This document shows, piece after piece, positions 1 to 7,679 of a stretch of DNA of 64,000 nucleotides. The position numbers and the translations under genes are program-made. This DNA is from an uncultured Oscillospiraceae bacterium (GTDB taxonomy: Bacteria > Bacillota > Clostridia > Oscillospirales > Oscillospiraceae). The stretch lies in the NCBI GenBank assembly GCA_934667095.1, contig CAKULE010000010.1:1-64000 (forward strand), read 5' to 3'. The notes beneath the pieces are model-generated. The model was not told the DNA's origin. It did not search any database and worked only from the letters and a program-made list of their open reading frames with translations. Numbering within the stretch: the first letter of the stretch is position 1; every line of letters begins with the position of its first letter.

Positions 1-690
1 CAGCGGCAGTTCACCGGCAACGCCGCCCACGAGCTGCGCACGCCGCTGGCGCTGATGCAGGCGCAGCTGGAGCTGTTCTCCGCGGAGCATCCCGATGTGC
101 GGCCGGAGACGGCGGAGTTTCTCTCCCTTCTGCGGGAGCAGACGGAGCGGCTGACTCAGATGACCAAGACCCTGCTGGAGATGAGCAATTTGCAGCAGGT
201 GGCGCGGAACGAGCAGATCCAGCTCGCCCCCATGATCGAGGAGATCTTCACAGACCTCGCGCCGCTGGCGGAGAAAAACGGCATCACGCTGGAGGCGGAG
301 GGTGACGCCGCCCTCACCGGCAGCGACGCGCTGATCTACCGGCTGATCTTCAACCTGACGGAGAACGCCGTCAAATACAACCGCCCGGGCGGCTCGGTGC
401 GGGTTTCTGTCACTCAGGAGCTGGAAAAGCTCCTGCTCCGCGTCTCCGACACCGGCTGCGGCATCCCGGAGGAGTATCAGCGGAGCATCTTCCAGCCCTT
501 CTTCCGGGTGGACAAGTCTCGCAGCCGGGAATACGGTGGCGCAGGACTGGGGCTCTCACTGGTATGGGAGATCGCCGACCTCCACGGCGGCTCCGTTTGG
601 GTAGAGAAAAGCTCGGAGAAGGGCACTACCATTGCGGTAGAGCTGCCGGCAGGGACAGAAAACGATTCCCCCGGCGCGGATATCCCATAA
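1..690 (+). CDS. Sensor histidine kinase, C-terminal part (cut by window start)
   Basis: The reading frame is open from base 1, so the sensor and membrane part lies outside the window. What remains is the kinase core. The H-box (HELRTP, His at residue 10 of the visible part) is the autophosphorylation site. The N-box (NLTENAVKYN), G1 box (DTGCGIP) and G2 box (GGAGLGLSL) form the ATP-binding HATPase domain. It would phosphorylate a response regulator that should be encoded upstream. The short tail after the G2 box is ordinary. The family is secure; the signal and partner cannot be told from this fragment. Confidence 0.93.
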   Translation, partial: QRQFTGNAAHELRTPLALMQAQLELFSAEHPDVRPETAEFLSLLREQTERLTQMTKTLLEMSNLQQVARNEQIQLAPMIEEIFTDLAPLAEKNGITLEAEGDAALTGSDALIYRLIFNLTENAVKYNRPGGSVRVSVTQELEKLLLRVSDTGCGIPEEYQRSIFQPFFRVDKSRSREYGGAGLGLSLVWEIADLHGGSVWVEKSSEKGTTIAVELPAGTENDSPGADIP

Positions 691-705
691 TAGTCCTCGG
701 CGGTT

Positions 706-985
706 TCATGATGATCGTTTTTCAACCTCCACAACATTACCGCAGCAACTCTCGATCAGCTCCCTGTCATGGGTGATCACGAGAATGGTTCTGCCGTTCC
801 GCGCTTCGCTTTTCAGCCTTTTCCGCGATCAGGCGCATATTCTGCCCATCAAGGCCGCTGGTAGGCTCATCAAGAATCAGTATCCTGCGTCCAGAAAAGA
901 TGGCGCAGGCAATGGCAAGGCGCTACTTCTGCCCGCCGGACAGGGCGGACGGGTGCGCATCCCTGTATCCGTAAGCTCAAAGAAG
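706..985 (-). pseudogene. ABC transporter ATPase, 3' remnant
   Basis: Reading the minus strand gives the end of an ABC ATPase: signature LSGGQK, then a TAG stop (923-925) exactly where the usual Q of KQR should be, then Walker B (RILILDEPTSGLD). After LIAEK one extra base shifts the frame into GRTILVITHD (the H-loop region) and the natural C-terminus. One nonsense codon, one frameshift and loss of the Walker A half mean it cannot make a working ATPase. The signature sequence resembles ECF or drug-export ATPases, which is only a weak hint of the original substrate. Confidence 0.75.
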
Positions 986-1536
986 TCCTCATCCACGGAA
1001 TCGGCGCAGCCGCGGAATATCTCGGTCAGCTGCTCCGGGCTGAAAAGCTGCTCCTTTTGGATAAGCCCGGAGCGTGTGGCGAAGTCCCGCTTGGCGGCAT
1101 CGTAGTTCTCCATGAAATAGTGCCCGTGTACCACGCCCGTGCGGTCATAGTCCCAATCCCATGTGACGAATTGAACGCCGTGTTTGCTCGGAGTACCTGC
1201 CAGCACCGTGCCGCCAAAGTCAGCGAGGATACGGTAGTCGCCATCCAGTCCGCTGGCTTTGAGCTGCGGAGCGGCTTCCATAGCGGCCATATACTCCAGC
1301 GTCTTCGCGGCGATGTCCTCGACGCAAAACAGGGCATCCTCTGCCTGGGGCGTGTCCACATCCTCCCGCCGATAGAACACACTGCCCTTGCCGGTGATGT
1401 GGCAGAGGGGTGCGCCGTTCCAAAGGACAGGCAACTGCGCTCCCTCCAACGGCAGGGTTCCAAATCCTGCACGGTGCAGGGGAATACGGACTTCTTCGAG
1501 GTAGCGAAGCTGACGGCTTGTGTTTTGGGTGTCCAT
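877..1536 (-). CDS. Chimeric ORF: accessory-type protein joined to ABC debris
   Basis: It starts at an ATG with a strong ribosome site (CAGGAGG). The first about 185 residues look like a genuine protein (for example FGGTVLAG, TWDWDYDRTG, SGLIQKEQLF). I associate this kind of sequence with small proteins of clostridial conjugative elements, but I cannot name a family. The last about 30 residues (from MRTRPPC on) are the adjacent ABC-ATPase signature region read in the wrong frame. The ORF is therefore a deletion fusion near position 985, and a natural C-terminus has been lost. Function unknown; probably non-functional. Confidence 0.45.
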   Translation of the reverse strand: MDTQNTSRQLRYLEEVRIPLHRAGFGTLPLEGAQLPVLWNGAPLCHITGKGSVFYRREDVDTPQAEDALFCVEDIAAKTLEYMAAMEAAPQLKASGLDGDYRILADFGGTVLAGTPSKHGVQFVTWDWDYDRTGVVHGHYFMENYDAAKRDFATRSGLIQKEQLFSPEQLTEIFRGCADSVDEDFFELTDTGMRTRPPCPAGRSSALPLPAPSFLDAGY

Positions 1537-2078
1537 GTGAGCGATCCTCCTGTTGTAAAAAAATAAGGTCGGAGAGGTCTTCTCCGGTCTGCCGTTTCAG
1601 ACGCTGCAGCCAGCGCCCTTTTTGAAATGAAAAAGGGCGCCGCTTTCTTGGCCGGTCAAGACCAACAAAACGACGCCCGAAAATTTGTAATACTTTTTTC
1701 TGAAAAAATGCCGCTTTCTGCGGGGAAATTTTTCTTTCAAAAAGGGCACTGTCTCCGAAAATCCACCCGAAATTTAAGAAACACTGGTTCAAATCTGGAT
1801 AGGAACTCCGAAAACCCCATTTACATCTATGAGATCGTCAACGAAATCCGATCCGAAAAAAGCCCGGAAACGGTTGATGCGCCTGGCTTACACCAGACGC
1901 ATCTATACCGTTTTGCTTTTATGTCATGCTATACCACTGTAGATTTTTGAACCCCCGGCTCAAAAATGTCATGTGCAAATTGGAATTCTTCGTTCTTTTT
2001 TAACTTTTCTCAAACTTTTTTGATGGGTGCTTTCAAGAACTGCCAATTGGTCGCATGAAAAACCGTTATGCGAAACAC
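1537..2078. other. Gene-free stretch with two stem-loops
   Basis: No convincing coding region. It holds a terminator-like hairpin at 1613-1640 (arms GCGCCCTTTTT / AAAAAGGGCGC) and the first copy of a dispersed stem-loop (1861-1910). Base composition changes from GC-rich at the left to AT-rich at the right, towards the accessory island. The remainder looks like degraded mobile-element DNA. Confidence 0.5.
1856..1910 (+). repeat. Dispersed stem-loop, copy 1 (decayed)
   Basis: The 33 bases at about 1857-1889 match 9790-9822 (copy 2), and the stem begins CGGTTGATGCGCCTGG. The right arm here (1893-1910) has drifted, whereas copy 2 folds perfectly. Some short words upstream (a GAAAAAA-GCCGCT word and CAAAAAGGG) are also shared with copy 2, so the repeat may be the end of a longer decayed element. 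Confidence 0.6.
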
Positions 2079-2966
2079 TCATTTTTTCTCTGGCATCTCG
2101 CTCATATCCGCGGCTGCCCCTTCCAAAAGGTCAGTCACGACCTGATTAAGTTGCGCGGCGTTCTTTGAGGAGATGACCGGCGTATTGGACTGTGACTCAA
2201 TGTCTTTCCTTGTTCTCCCGGCAACCTGTCCGCCAGCTTTAGCAACTTCCAGATTCTCTTGGAAGGTCGTGGGCTTTCGATCCTTTGAAAACTGTGTGGT
2301 GGTGGCTTCCGCCAGCATATTCAGCACCAACTCCAGCGTGGTCATGTTATCACGAAGGTTTTCCTTTTTCAAGCCCTTCAGATTTTTGTACTGCCGGGTG
2401 GACATCCCCGACCATGCGCGGGAGATCTCATCGGTGAGGATGGCGTACTCCACGCCCTTCTGCACACCGCGGGCATCCCATTCGTCTGTCAGTTCCTTAC
2501 GGACCTGAATGGCTTGCAGCCGCTGGTTGATCCACTCGCGGGTATAGCCCTTCTTGAGATAGGTTTCCAACGCCCGCTCGATGGTCAACTCCGGGTCTAT
2601 GGTTTCCTCAATGCGCTCCCGACCAACCTGCGCCAGCCATTGCCGGAATGGTTCGGCCTTTGGTGAGGGAATGGACTGGATGATACGGAGAAGCTGCTCT
2701 GTGTCAGCCACATCAGTCATGCGTTTTCGTCCATCCGAGGCGGTCATTTTCAACTGCTTACAATTTGTAAGCAGTTGGCCTGCGCCCTCATTATTCAGCC
2801 GCTTCTTTAATACTGCCCAATATGTACTGGCATGACGGGCATCTGGCTGATCTGTCAAAACCGCAACAACATCGACAACTGAAAAGTACCATTCTTCCTT
2901 TTCCTCGTCCCACGCCGTGCGGATACGCTTGTCCTCAAATAATTGAATCTTGTCGTTCTGGCTCAC
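2079..2966 (-). CDS. DinD-like / BRO N-terminal domain protein
   Basis: 295 residues. The N-terminal about 110 residues (WYFSVVDVVAVLTD, then YWAVLKKRL) fit the BRO-N fold of phage antirepressors. The rest (EWINQRLQAIQVRKEL, KGVEYAILTDEI, LRDNMTTLELVLNMLAEA) fits DNA-damage-inducible protein D. It starts at GTG behind GAGGTG. DinD of E. coli inhibits RecA strand exchange; in clostridia such genes sit in mobile islands. It lies 90 bases downstream of the SIR2-like gene on the same strand. I found no LexA-type box in front. Family call good, role inferred. Confidence 0.82.
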   Translation of the reverse strand: MSQNDKIQLFEDKRIRTAWDEEKEEWYFSVVDVVAVLTDQPDARHASTYWAVLKKRLNNEGAGQLLTNCKQLKMTASDGRKRMTDVADTEQLLRIIQSIPSPKAEPFRQWLAQVGRERIEETIDPELTIERALETYLKKGYTREWINQRLQAIQVRKELTDEWDARGVQKGVEYAILTDEISRAWSGMSTRQYKNLKGLKKENLRDNMTTLELVLNMLAEATTTQFSKDRKPTTFQENLEVAKAGGQVAGRTRKDIESQSNTPVISSKNAAQLNQVVTDLLEGAAADMSEMPEKK

Positions 2967-3056
2967 TTGTTTTCACCTCAATCTCATCGACTTATATGTT
3001 TACGGGGGGACATTCTCGGTATAACATAGCCAGGGGACATCAACTCCAATTTTTTA

Positions 3057-4124
3057 TTAATTCTGCTCGAAGATGTTCCAGATTGTATTCCATGATTCCA
3101 GCATCAGTTTCTGGGGTGCCTTAATTGAAAATCGTGATGCAACTTCAAATTCTTCAACAGGATCTGAAACTTTTGCAGGCGCACAGTAATAGTGGATTTC
3201 CCGGATGGATGGATTTTGGGCAATCGCTCTGTTAATATGCTGATCGTTTTCCCCGCTATATCCAAAAATATCAATGCGTCCAGCATTTGCATTTTGGAGT
3301 TGAGATAAGTAAATCTGAAAAATTGTCATAGGGGATTCAAGTGGGAATTGAATTGGAAATGTAAATCCTCCGCCAAGCTTCATTTCTTCTTCCTTTTCTT
3401 CTCCGCTAATTCCCCAAATCAAACAGGCATCATCTGGGCCTAATAGAGTGTCAGAGCGCTTCTGTCTATCTTGTTTTTTGTAAAAGAAGCCTCCATGTAG
3501 ATGCTTTATTTCATCTGTTTGAAGGACATCATCTAAAACGCAATCATAATTTGTTGTGAAAATCATTTTGTAATCAGACAGCCATCTCTTTAATTGCTCT
3601 ACTTTTGCTTTGCCTAACGTGTCTTTTCCCCACTTACCATTATTATAACAAATTCTACTTGCTGCCCGCTTTAATTCGGCTTGATCTTCTTTCGTGAAAT
3701 CCCCTCTTTGACAAAAAAGCTCAATTATTTTTAAGAGGCTCTCCACATTGGATATTTCATCATTTTGTGTTTCATATATAAGTCCATATGTTTGGAAGAG
3801 GATGGTGGAAACTGTCTGAGCATCATTAAAGCCAAGTTTTCGAAGCTGGTCCTCAATATGCGAAAGTAGTGTTGGATTATATGGTCTATCTGTGATTGGT
3901 CCGCCGTACCCTTCTTCGCCGCAAAAACCATCGCCGGAATATCCCCACGATACAGCACTATATTGAACGCTGTCTACTTTATTGCGGAAAGGCGCAAACA
4001 ATTTATCCGCCTTATCAAAGAGGCGCGGAATTTCCTCTTTGATTTTCTTCATCATAGCTTTGTGTTGATATTCAGGAATAAGGTTAGCTGTTAATCCGTT
4101 CCCCACGATCAGAATTTTTTCCAT
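3057..4124 (-). CDS. SIR2/AbiH-like protein, possible phage-defence effector
   Basis: About 355 residues from the ATG at 4124, which sits behind AAGGTGGGG; an ATG at 4160 would add 12 residues but has no ribosome site. Visible motifs are a nucleotide-binding start (ILIVGNGL, residues 4-11), TTNYD at about 190-194, HLHG at about 208-211 and a late IFGYSGENDQH at about 286-296. These follow the order seen in SIR2-like and AbiH proteins, many of which are NADase or abortive-infection effectors. Base use is much more AT-rich than the surroundings, suggesting transfer. It follows the KilA-N gene directly. The fold is likely; NADase activity and defence role are inference. Confidence 0.6.
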   Translation of the reverse strand: MEKILIVGNGLTANLIPEYQHKAMMKKIKEEIPRLFDKADKLFAPFRNKVDSVQYSAVSWGYSGDGFCGEEGYGGPITDRPYNPTLLSHIEDQLRKLGFNDAQTVSTILFQTYGLIYETQNDEISNVESLLKIIELFCQRGDFTKEDQAELKRAASRICYNNGKWGKDTLGKAKVEQLKRWLSDYKMIFTTNYDCVLDDVLQTDEIKHLHGGFFYKKQDRQKRSDTLLGPDDACLIWGISGEEKEEEMKLGGGFTFPIQFPLESPMTIFQIYLSQLQNANAGRIDIFGYSGENDQHINRAIAQNPSIREIHYYCAPAKVSDPVEEFEVASRFSIKAPQKLMLESWNTIWNIFEQN

Positions 4125-4160
4125 AGTTTCATCACCCCACCTTACCAACACAAGGTTCAT

Positions 4161-4769
4161 TCATCTCAATTTCGTTCTATCCAGCGACAGCTTCAGCAAC
4201 TGCATCTTAAATTCCGGGGCGATCCATGAGGCAAACTCGCAGGCGATCATCGGATGAGCAAACGTTCCTCCGTTTTTCCCCTGCTTGGAAACGATGCCGA
4301 TTGCCTTTGTCTGGTCGATCCATAGCTTTGGCGTCAACGTAAATGAGGCAGTTTTCTTTCTCTTTAAAAGTTCTGCATAACCAGTCTCACTATAATTCGG
4401 ATTATTCTCCTGCTCCCACAGATTCAAAAATGCTAAAGTATTTCCGCTCCTCAGCCAACTCTGTATCACATATCCCGGAGCATCCTCGCTGTGAGCTCGG
4501 GCGACCTCAGTCAGAGAAATGTAACCTTCCTCCTGCTTTTTCCCCTGTGATTCCAGGCCTTTCCTCCGTTTTGCTCGTTCCAACACCTCTTGCTTACTTC
4601 TTCCATAACCGGCAAGATTCGAGAGCATATATTCGGCAATATCGTTTTCCCGCGCGATTCGCAATATAACTCGATCCCGTTCCTCGCAGGTAATGTTGCC
4701 CTCAGCTACAAGGTGTTCCAGCATAAGTCCAATTCCGTACATATCCACCAGATTCAATTTCTTTGCCAC
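4161..4769 (-). CDS. KilA-N domain protein
   Basis: About 202 residues. The C-terminal half (GYISLTEVARAH, WLRSGNTLAFLNLWEQ, GGTFAHPMIACEFASWI) is a KilA-N domain, a DNA-binding domain of phages, large DNA viruses and bacterial accessory islands. The N-terminal about 60 residues are helical with no family I recognise. The ribosome site AGAGGTG touches the ATG at 4775, so the GTG at 4769, six bases further on, is the better start. The stop is next to the start region of the SIR2-like gene, so the two are probably co-transcribed and may act together. Confidence 0.72.
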   Translation of the reverse strand: MAKKLNLVDMYGIGLMLEHLVAEGNITCEERDRVILRIARENDIAEYMLSNLAGYGRSKQEVLERAKRRKGLESQGKKQEEGYISLTEVARAHSEDAPGYVIQSWLRSGNTLAFLNLWEQENNPNYSETGYAELLKRKKTASFTLTPKLWIDQTKAIGIVSKQGKNGGTFAHPMIACEFASWIAPEFKMQLLKLSLDRTKLR

Positions 4770-4824
4770 ACACATCACCTCTCAAGGTCATTGTAGCATA
4801 ACTTTCAGTGTTGTAAAAGACAAA

Positions 4825-5178
4825 TTAAATCTGAACCATAGCAGGGGAAACATAACGTATGTCTTTCCTCGGTGAACCCTCCTTGTCGTAGTCAATATTA
4901 CAGCGGGCAGCCTTCTCAAATTGGACATCCAGAAATTTCTCCAGGCCGACAATAGCCACATATTTGCCGTTTGAAAGAAGGTGATCTACCGCAGCGCGGG
5001 TCCATTTCGTCTTTCCGGTCGGAGAAGATATTTGTTTTGAGTAAAGCATATCCACCACTTTTCCCAAACTTGCTCCTGCCATATAGAACTCGAAAATCAT
5101 GGATACGATATTTGCTTCATACTCGTTGACTCTAAGTGTCCCTCCGCTGATCAACACAAAACCATATGGTATTCTCAT
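4825..5178 (-). CDS. Recombinase domain protein, stand-alone fragment of a large serine recombinase
   Basis: 117 residues beginning MRIPYGF, which matches the central 'Recombinase' domain of large serine recombinases (YEANIVSMIFEFYMAG, SPTGKTKWTRAAV, LLSNGKYVA). The N-terminal catalytic serine domain and the zinc ribbon/coiled coil are absent. It has its own ribosome site (AGGAGG) and start, as many clostridial single-domain versions do, so it may be expressed. It could be a remnant of the enzyme that brought the island in. It cannot be catalytic alone. Confidence 0.65.
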   Translation of the reverse strand: MRIPYGFVLISGGTLRVNEYEANIVSMIFEFYMAGASLGKVVDMLYSKQISSPTGKTKWTRAAVDHLLSNGKYVAIVGLEKFLDVQFEKAARCNIDYDKEGSPRKDIRYVSPAMVQI

Positions 5179-5317
5179 GTTTTATTCCTCCTAAAAACAA
5201 AACTTCCCATGTGTTACCTCGTTCAAGAGATAAAACATAGGAATACAGATTATTTCATTTTCTCTTTTGCCGTTATTCTGCATAGTTTTCGGGCCGAGTT
5301 TATGCGATTTACATGCT

Positions 5318-5362
5318 AAAAAAGCAAAAGCTGTGTATAACTTACGTTATACACAGCTTTTG
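5318..5362 (-). terminator. Terminator of tRNA-Gln
   Basis: A perfect 17-bp stem (5325-5341 with 5346-5362) and a 4-base loop, followed on the minus strand by a run of T (the A-run at 5318-5323). Confidence 0.85.
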
Positions 5363-5369
5363 TCTAATT

Positions 5370-5443
5370 TGGCAGCGGATGAAGGATTCGAACCCTCACA
5401 AACAGAGTCAGAGTCTGGTGTGCTACCATTACACTAATCCGCT
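5370..5443 (-). tRNA. tRNA-Gln(CTG)
   Basis: Acceptor AGCGGAT pairs with ATCCGCT, discriminator G and encoded CCA. The anticodon loop is CTCTGAC with U33 and anticodon CUG. The T-arm has GTTCGAA. The top pair of the anticodon stem (C27 with U43) is a mismatch. Transcribed alone from the promoter at 5479-5507. Confidence 0.92.
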
Positions 5444-5478
5444 ATCTGATTTACTTGCAGCTCATCAGAGCCTTTGTT

Positions 5479-5507
5479 ATTATATGCAGAACCGCGCCGA
5501 ATGTCAA
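5479..5507 (-). promoter_or_regulatory. Promoter of tRNA-Gln
   Basis: Minus strand TTGACA, 17-base spacer, TATAAT: a consensus housekeeping promoter about 30 bases upstream of the tRNA. Confidence 0.88.
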
Positions 5508-5527
5508 GCCCTTTTTTCGCTTCTCCG

Positions 5528-5562
5528 AAAAAAATAGGGAGCCGCCCCACGGGGCGGCTCCC
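5528..5562 (-). terminator. Terminator of the first cell-wall hydrolase gene
   Basis: GGGAGCCGCCCC / GGGGCGGCTCCC stem (5537-5548, 5551-5562) followed on the minus strand by seven T. Confidence 0.88.
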
Positions 5563-5572
5563 CTGCTGCCGG

Positions 5573-6511
5573 TTACTCGTAGAAGGCGTGGGCACCGATG
5601 GTGGTCACGTAGCTGCGCTTGCGGGCGGCGTAGGTGTTCATGCCCTTGGCGTTGAAGAACAGCGCGCTGGGCAGGACCTCCACCCCCTCCAGGATCAGCT
5701 TGGCGGCGACCACGCTCTCCGCGTTGGGAGTGCGGTAGATGGAGCCGCTTCTGGCCGGGCTGAACTGGTTCTTCTGGAAGATCACGGCCTTGATGGTATT
5801 GGGGAACGCGGAGGACCGCACACGGTTCATTACCACGTTGCCCACGGCGATCTTGCCCTCCAGCGTCTGGTTGCCGCTCTCGGCATAGATGATGTGGGAC
5901 AGCCAGTAGAGAGACTCGCTGTCATAGATCCAGCCGGCGCTGAGCAGGAAGGCCTGCGCCCCTGCCACATGGGTCAGCTGCACATGGCCGTCATAGCTCA
6001 CCTTCAGGTTGAGCAGGTAGGCCAGCGTGCGGATGGGCAGGGCCACCTGATCGTTCACCAGCCGCACGGTCTTGGGCACGTAGAGACAGCGGCCGTTGGC
6101 CTCCACATACTGCTTGCCCGCCGTGGCCGCGACGGTCAGGGTGTTCTCCGTCACCTCCACGGCGGCGGTGCCGGTCTCTTCGTCCAGCTCTTCCACGGTC
6201 TCGGTGCGGATAACGGCCTCCCCGGTGAGGATGCCGCGGCTCTCGGTCACCGCGGACTCGTCGCACAGGGCGGCCAGAAAGGACTCCACCGTCACATAGT
6301 AATTACCATCGTAGCTGTCATATACGAAGGTGGAGATCGGCTCGCCGTCCAGATAGAAGGGAGTCTCGGACTCCGTCTCCTCCGTCTGGACCTCGGCCTG
6401 CTCCGCATCGGGGAGCGGCTCCGTGTCCGCCGCATCAGCGGCAAAAGCGGGCAGCGCGGTCCCGAGCAGCAGCAGAGCGGCCAACAGCAGGCCAGTTACT
6501 CTTAACTTCAT
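5573..6511 (-). CDS. Secreted cell-wall hydrolase, SleB/CwlJ type
   Basis: 312 residues from the ATG at 6511, which follows AAGGAG at 7 bases. A signal peptide (GLLLAALLLLGTALPAFA) is followed by an acidic low-complexity linker. Next comes a copper-amine-oxidase-N-like region with YVPKTVRLVNDQVALPIRTLAYLL. The C-terminal SleB-type hydrolase domain has YWLSHIIYAESGNQ, GKIAVGNVVMNRV and QFSPA; the Glu in YAESG is the likely catalytic acid. It should act outside the membrane on peptidoglycan or spore cortex. The next gene is a paralogue with the same layout, and both promoters carry WalR-like boxes. Confidence 0.88.
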   Translation of the reverse strand: MKLRVTGLLLAALLLLGTALPAFAADAADTEPLPDAEQAEVQTEETESETPFYLDGEPISTFVYDSYDGNYYVTVESFLAALCDESAVTESRGILTGEAVIRTETVEELDEETGTAAVEVTENTLTVAATAGKQYVEANGRCLYVPKTVRLVNDQVALPIRTLAYLLNLKVSYDGHVQLTHVAGAQAFLLSAGWIYDSESLYWLSHIIYAESGNQTLEGKIAVGNVVMNRVRSSAFPNTIKAVIFQKNQFSPARSGSIYRTPNAESVVAAKLILEGVEVLPSALFFNAKGMNTYAARKRSYVTTIGAHAFYE

Positions 6512-6552
6512 CAAATCGCTCCTTGCAGTATTGCTACAATTTGTTTTCAAAT

Positions 6553-6590
6553 TGTAACCGTATTGTAACCTATTTTGTTACGGTTTGCAA
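6553..6590 (-). promoter_or_regulatory. Promoter with WalR-like box
   Basis: Minus strand TTGCAA (6585-6590), 17-base spacer, TACAAT (6562-6567). The plus strand carries TGTAAC-N5-TGTAAC (6553-6569), the exact spacing of the WalR/YycF box (TGTWAH-N5-TGTWAH), plus a third TGTTAC at 6576-6581. The box overlaps the -10 element, a placement that usually suits repression. Confidence 0.7.
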
Positions 6591-6670
6591 GAGCTTTCGG
6601 TCGTCATTTTCTCTAAAATAATCAGTTCTTTCCCGAAATTCTCCACGCAGCAGACAAAAATTGCCCAAAA

Positions 6671-7483
6671 TCACCGATAAAACCAGTGACAGCCGATGGT
6701 GGTGACGTAGGTCCGGTGCTCCATGGTCCAGTGATTTGAGGTCAGCTCCGGGGCGATGAAATAGAGGCTGTCCCCCGCCGCGCGGGCCCCATCCAGCACC
6801 AGTCTGGCCGCCAGAAGGCTCTCCTCCGTGGGTTCGTCATACACCGTGCCGTTGGCCACCGGGGTGAACTGCACGCCCCACTTCCGGTCAAAGATCACGC
6901 CGTAGATGCTGTCCGGGAACTCCCCGCTGGCCACCCGGTTGAGTACCACCGTGCCCACCGCCAGCTTGCCCAGCAGGGGCTCTCCCCTGCTCTCGGCGGA
7001 GATGATGCGGGCCATCCAGTAGAGGTCCTCATCGGTGTAGGTCCGGGGAGCCGGCTGGCCGCTGCCGGCGCGGACGGCGACGCCGGCCTCCCGACTCCAG
7101 TCCACCAAAGCCCCCAGCGCCCGGGCCAGCACCCGCACGGGCACCAGCACGGAGCTGCCGGTGAAGGCCACGCCGTCCTTGATGTAAAAGGCCCGGTCGT
7201 TGACGGTGAGCCACTGCTCCCCCGGACAGGCCCGGATGGTGAGGCCGTCGGCCTCCACCCACGCCGCGCCGTCCCGCCAGAAGACGTCCGCGTCCGGCCG
7301 GAGGGCCTGGGCCACCGTCCGCAGGGAGACGTAGGTGGTGCTGTTGATGTACCGGGCCCTGGCTGCCGTCCAGAGGTCCTGCCCGTCCACAGTCAGGCGG
7401 TCTGCCGCAGAGGCGGGCAGCATCAGGGCCGTCAGGGCCCCCGCCAGCAGAAGGCCCAGCAGGGCCCGCCGCAATGTTTTCAT
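6671..7483 (-). CDS. Secreted cell-wall hydrolase, SleB/CwlJ type (paralogue)
   Basis: 270 residues from the ATG at 7483 (AAGGAG eight bases before); an in-frame GTG nine bases earlier has no spacing for a ribosome site. A signal peptide (LLGLLLAGALTALMLPASA) is followed by a copper-amine-oxidase-N-like domain (INSTTYVSLRTVAQAL, SSVLVPVRVLARALGA) and a SleB-type hydrolase domain (DLYWMARIISAESRG, GKLAVGTVVLNRV). The linker is shorter than in the neighbour. Tandem duplication and divergence is the simplest origin. Acts on cell wall or cortex peptidoglycan. Confidence 0.88.
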   Translation of the reverse strand: MKTLRRALLGLLLAGALTALMLPASAADRLTVDGQDLWTAARARYINSTTYVSLRTVAQALRPDADVFWRDGAAWVEADGLTIRACPGEQWLTVNDRAFYIKDGVAFTGSSVLVPVRVLARALGALVDWSREAGVAVRAGSGQPAPRTYTDEDLYWMARIISAESRGEPLLGKLAVGTVVLNRVASGEFPDSIYGVIFDRKWGVQFTPVANGTVYDEPTEESLLAARLVLDGARAAGDSLYFIAPELTSNHWTMEHRTYVTTIGCHWFYR

Positions 7484-7514
7484 ACCAATCACTCCTTACA
7501 GGTTTTCCAAGGAT

Positions 7515-7544
7515 ATTGTAACCATTTTGTAACCTTTATGGCAA
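7515..7544 (-). promoter_or_regulatory. Promoter with WalR-like box
   Basis: Minus strand TTGCCA (7539-7544), 18-base spacer, TACAAT (7515-7520). TGTAAC-N5-TGTAAC on the plus strand (7517-7533) again fits the WalR box and overlaps the -10 and spacer. Confidence 0.68.
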
Positions 7545-7576
7545 GGAGTAAATGCTGGGAATCTGGGCGGACGGGA

Positions 7577-7619
7577 AAGTCCCCCACGGCGCACGCCGCG
7601 GGGGACTCTTTTTTGGGGG
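7577..7619 (+). terminator. Terminator-like hairpin
   Basis: AGTCCCCC-type stem with one mismatch, followed by six T on the plus strand. No plus-strand gene precedes it, so it may be left over from a lost gene. Confidence 0.6.
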
Positions 7620-7679
7620 GAGATCGCTCAGTTGGTGATGCCGAGGCTCCCGTTAGCGCCCAAGGATTCGTCCGCGCTT

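Noticed and set aside
5474..6505. Long open frames opposite genes (for example opposite the hydrolases, glmS, tuf, fusA, pheT)
   Set aside because: They mirror GC-rich codons of real genes (His/Gly/Gln/Val-rich composition), lack ribosome sites and have no family signature.
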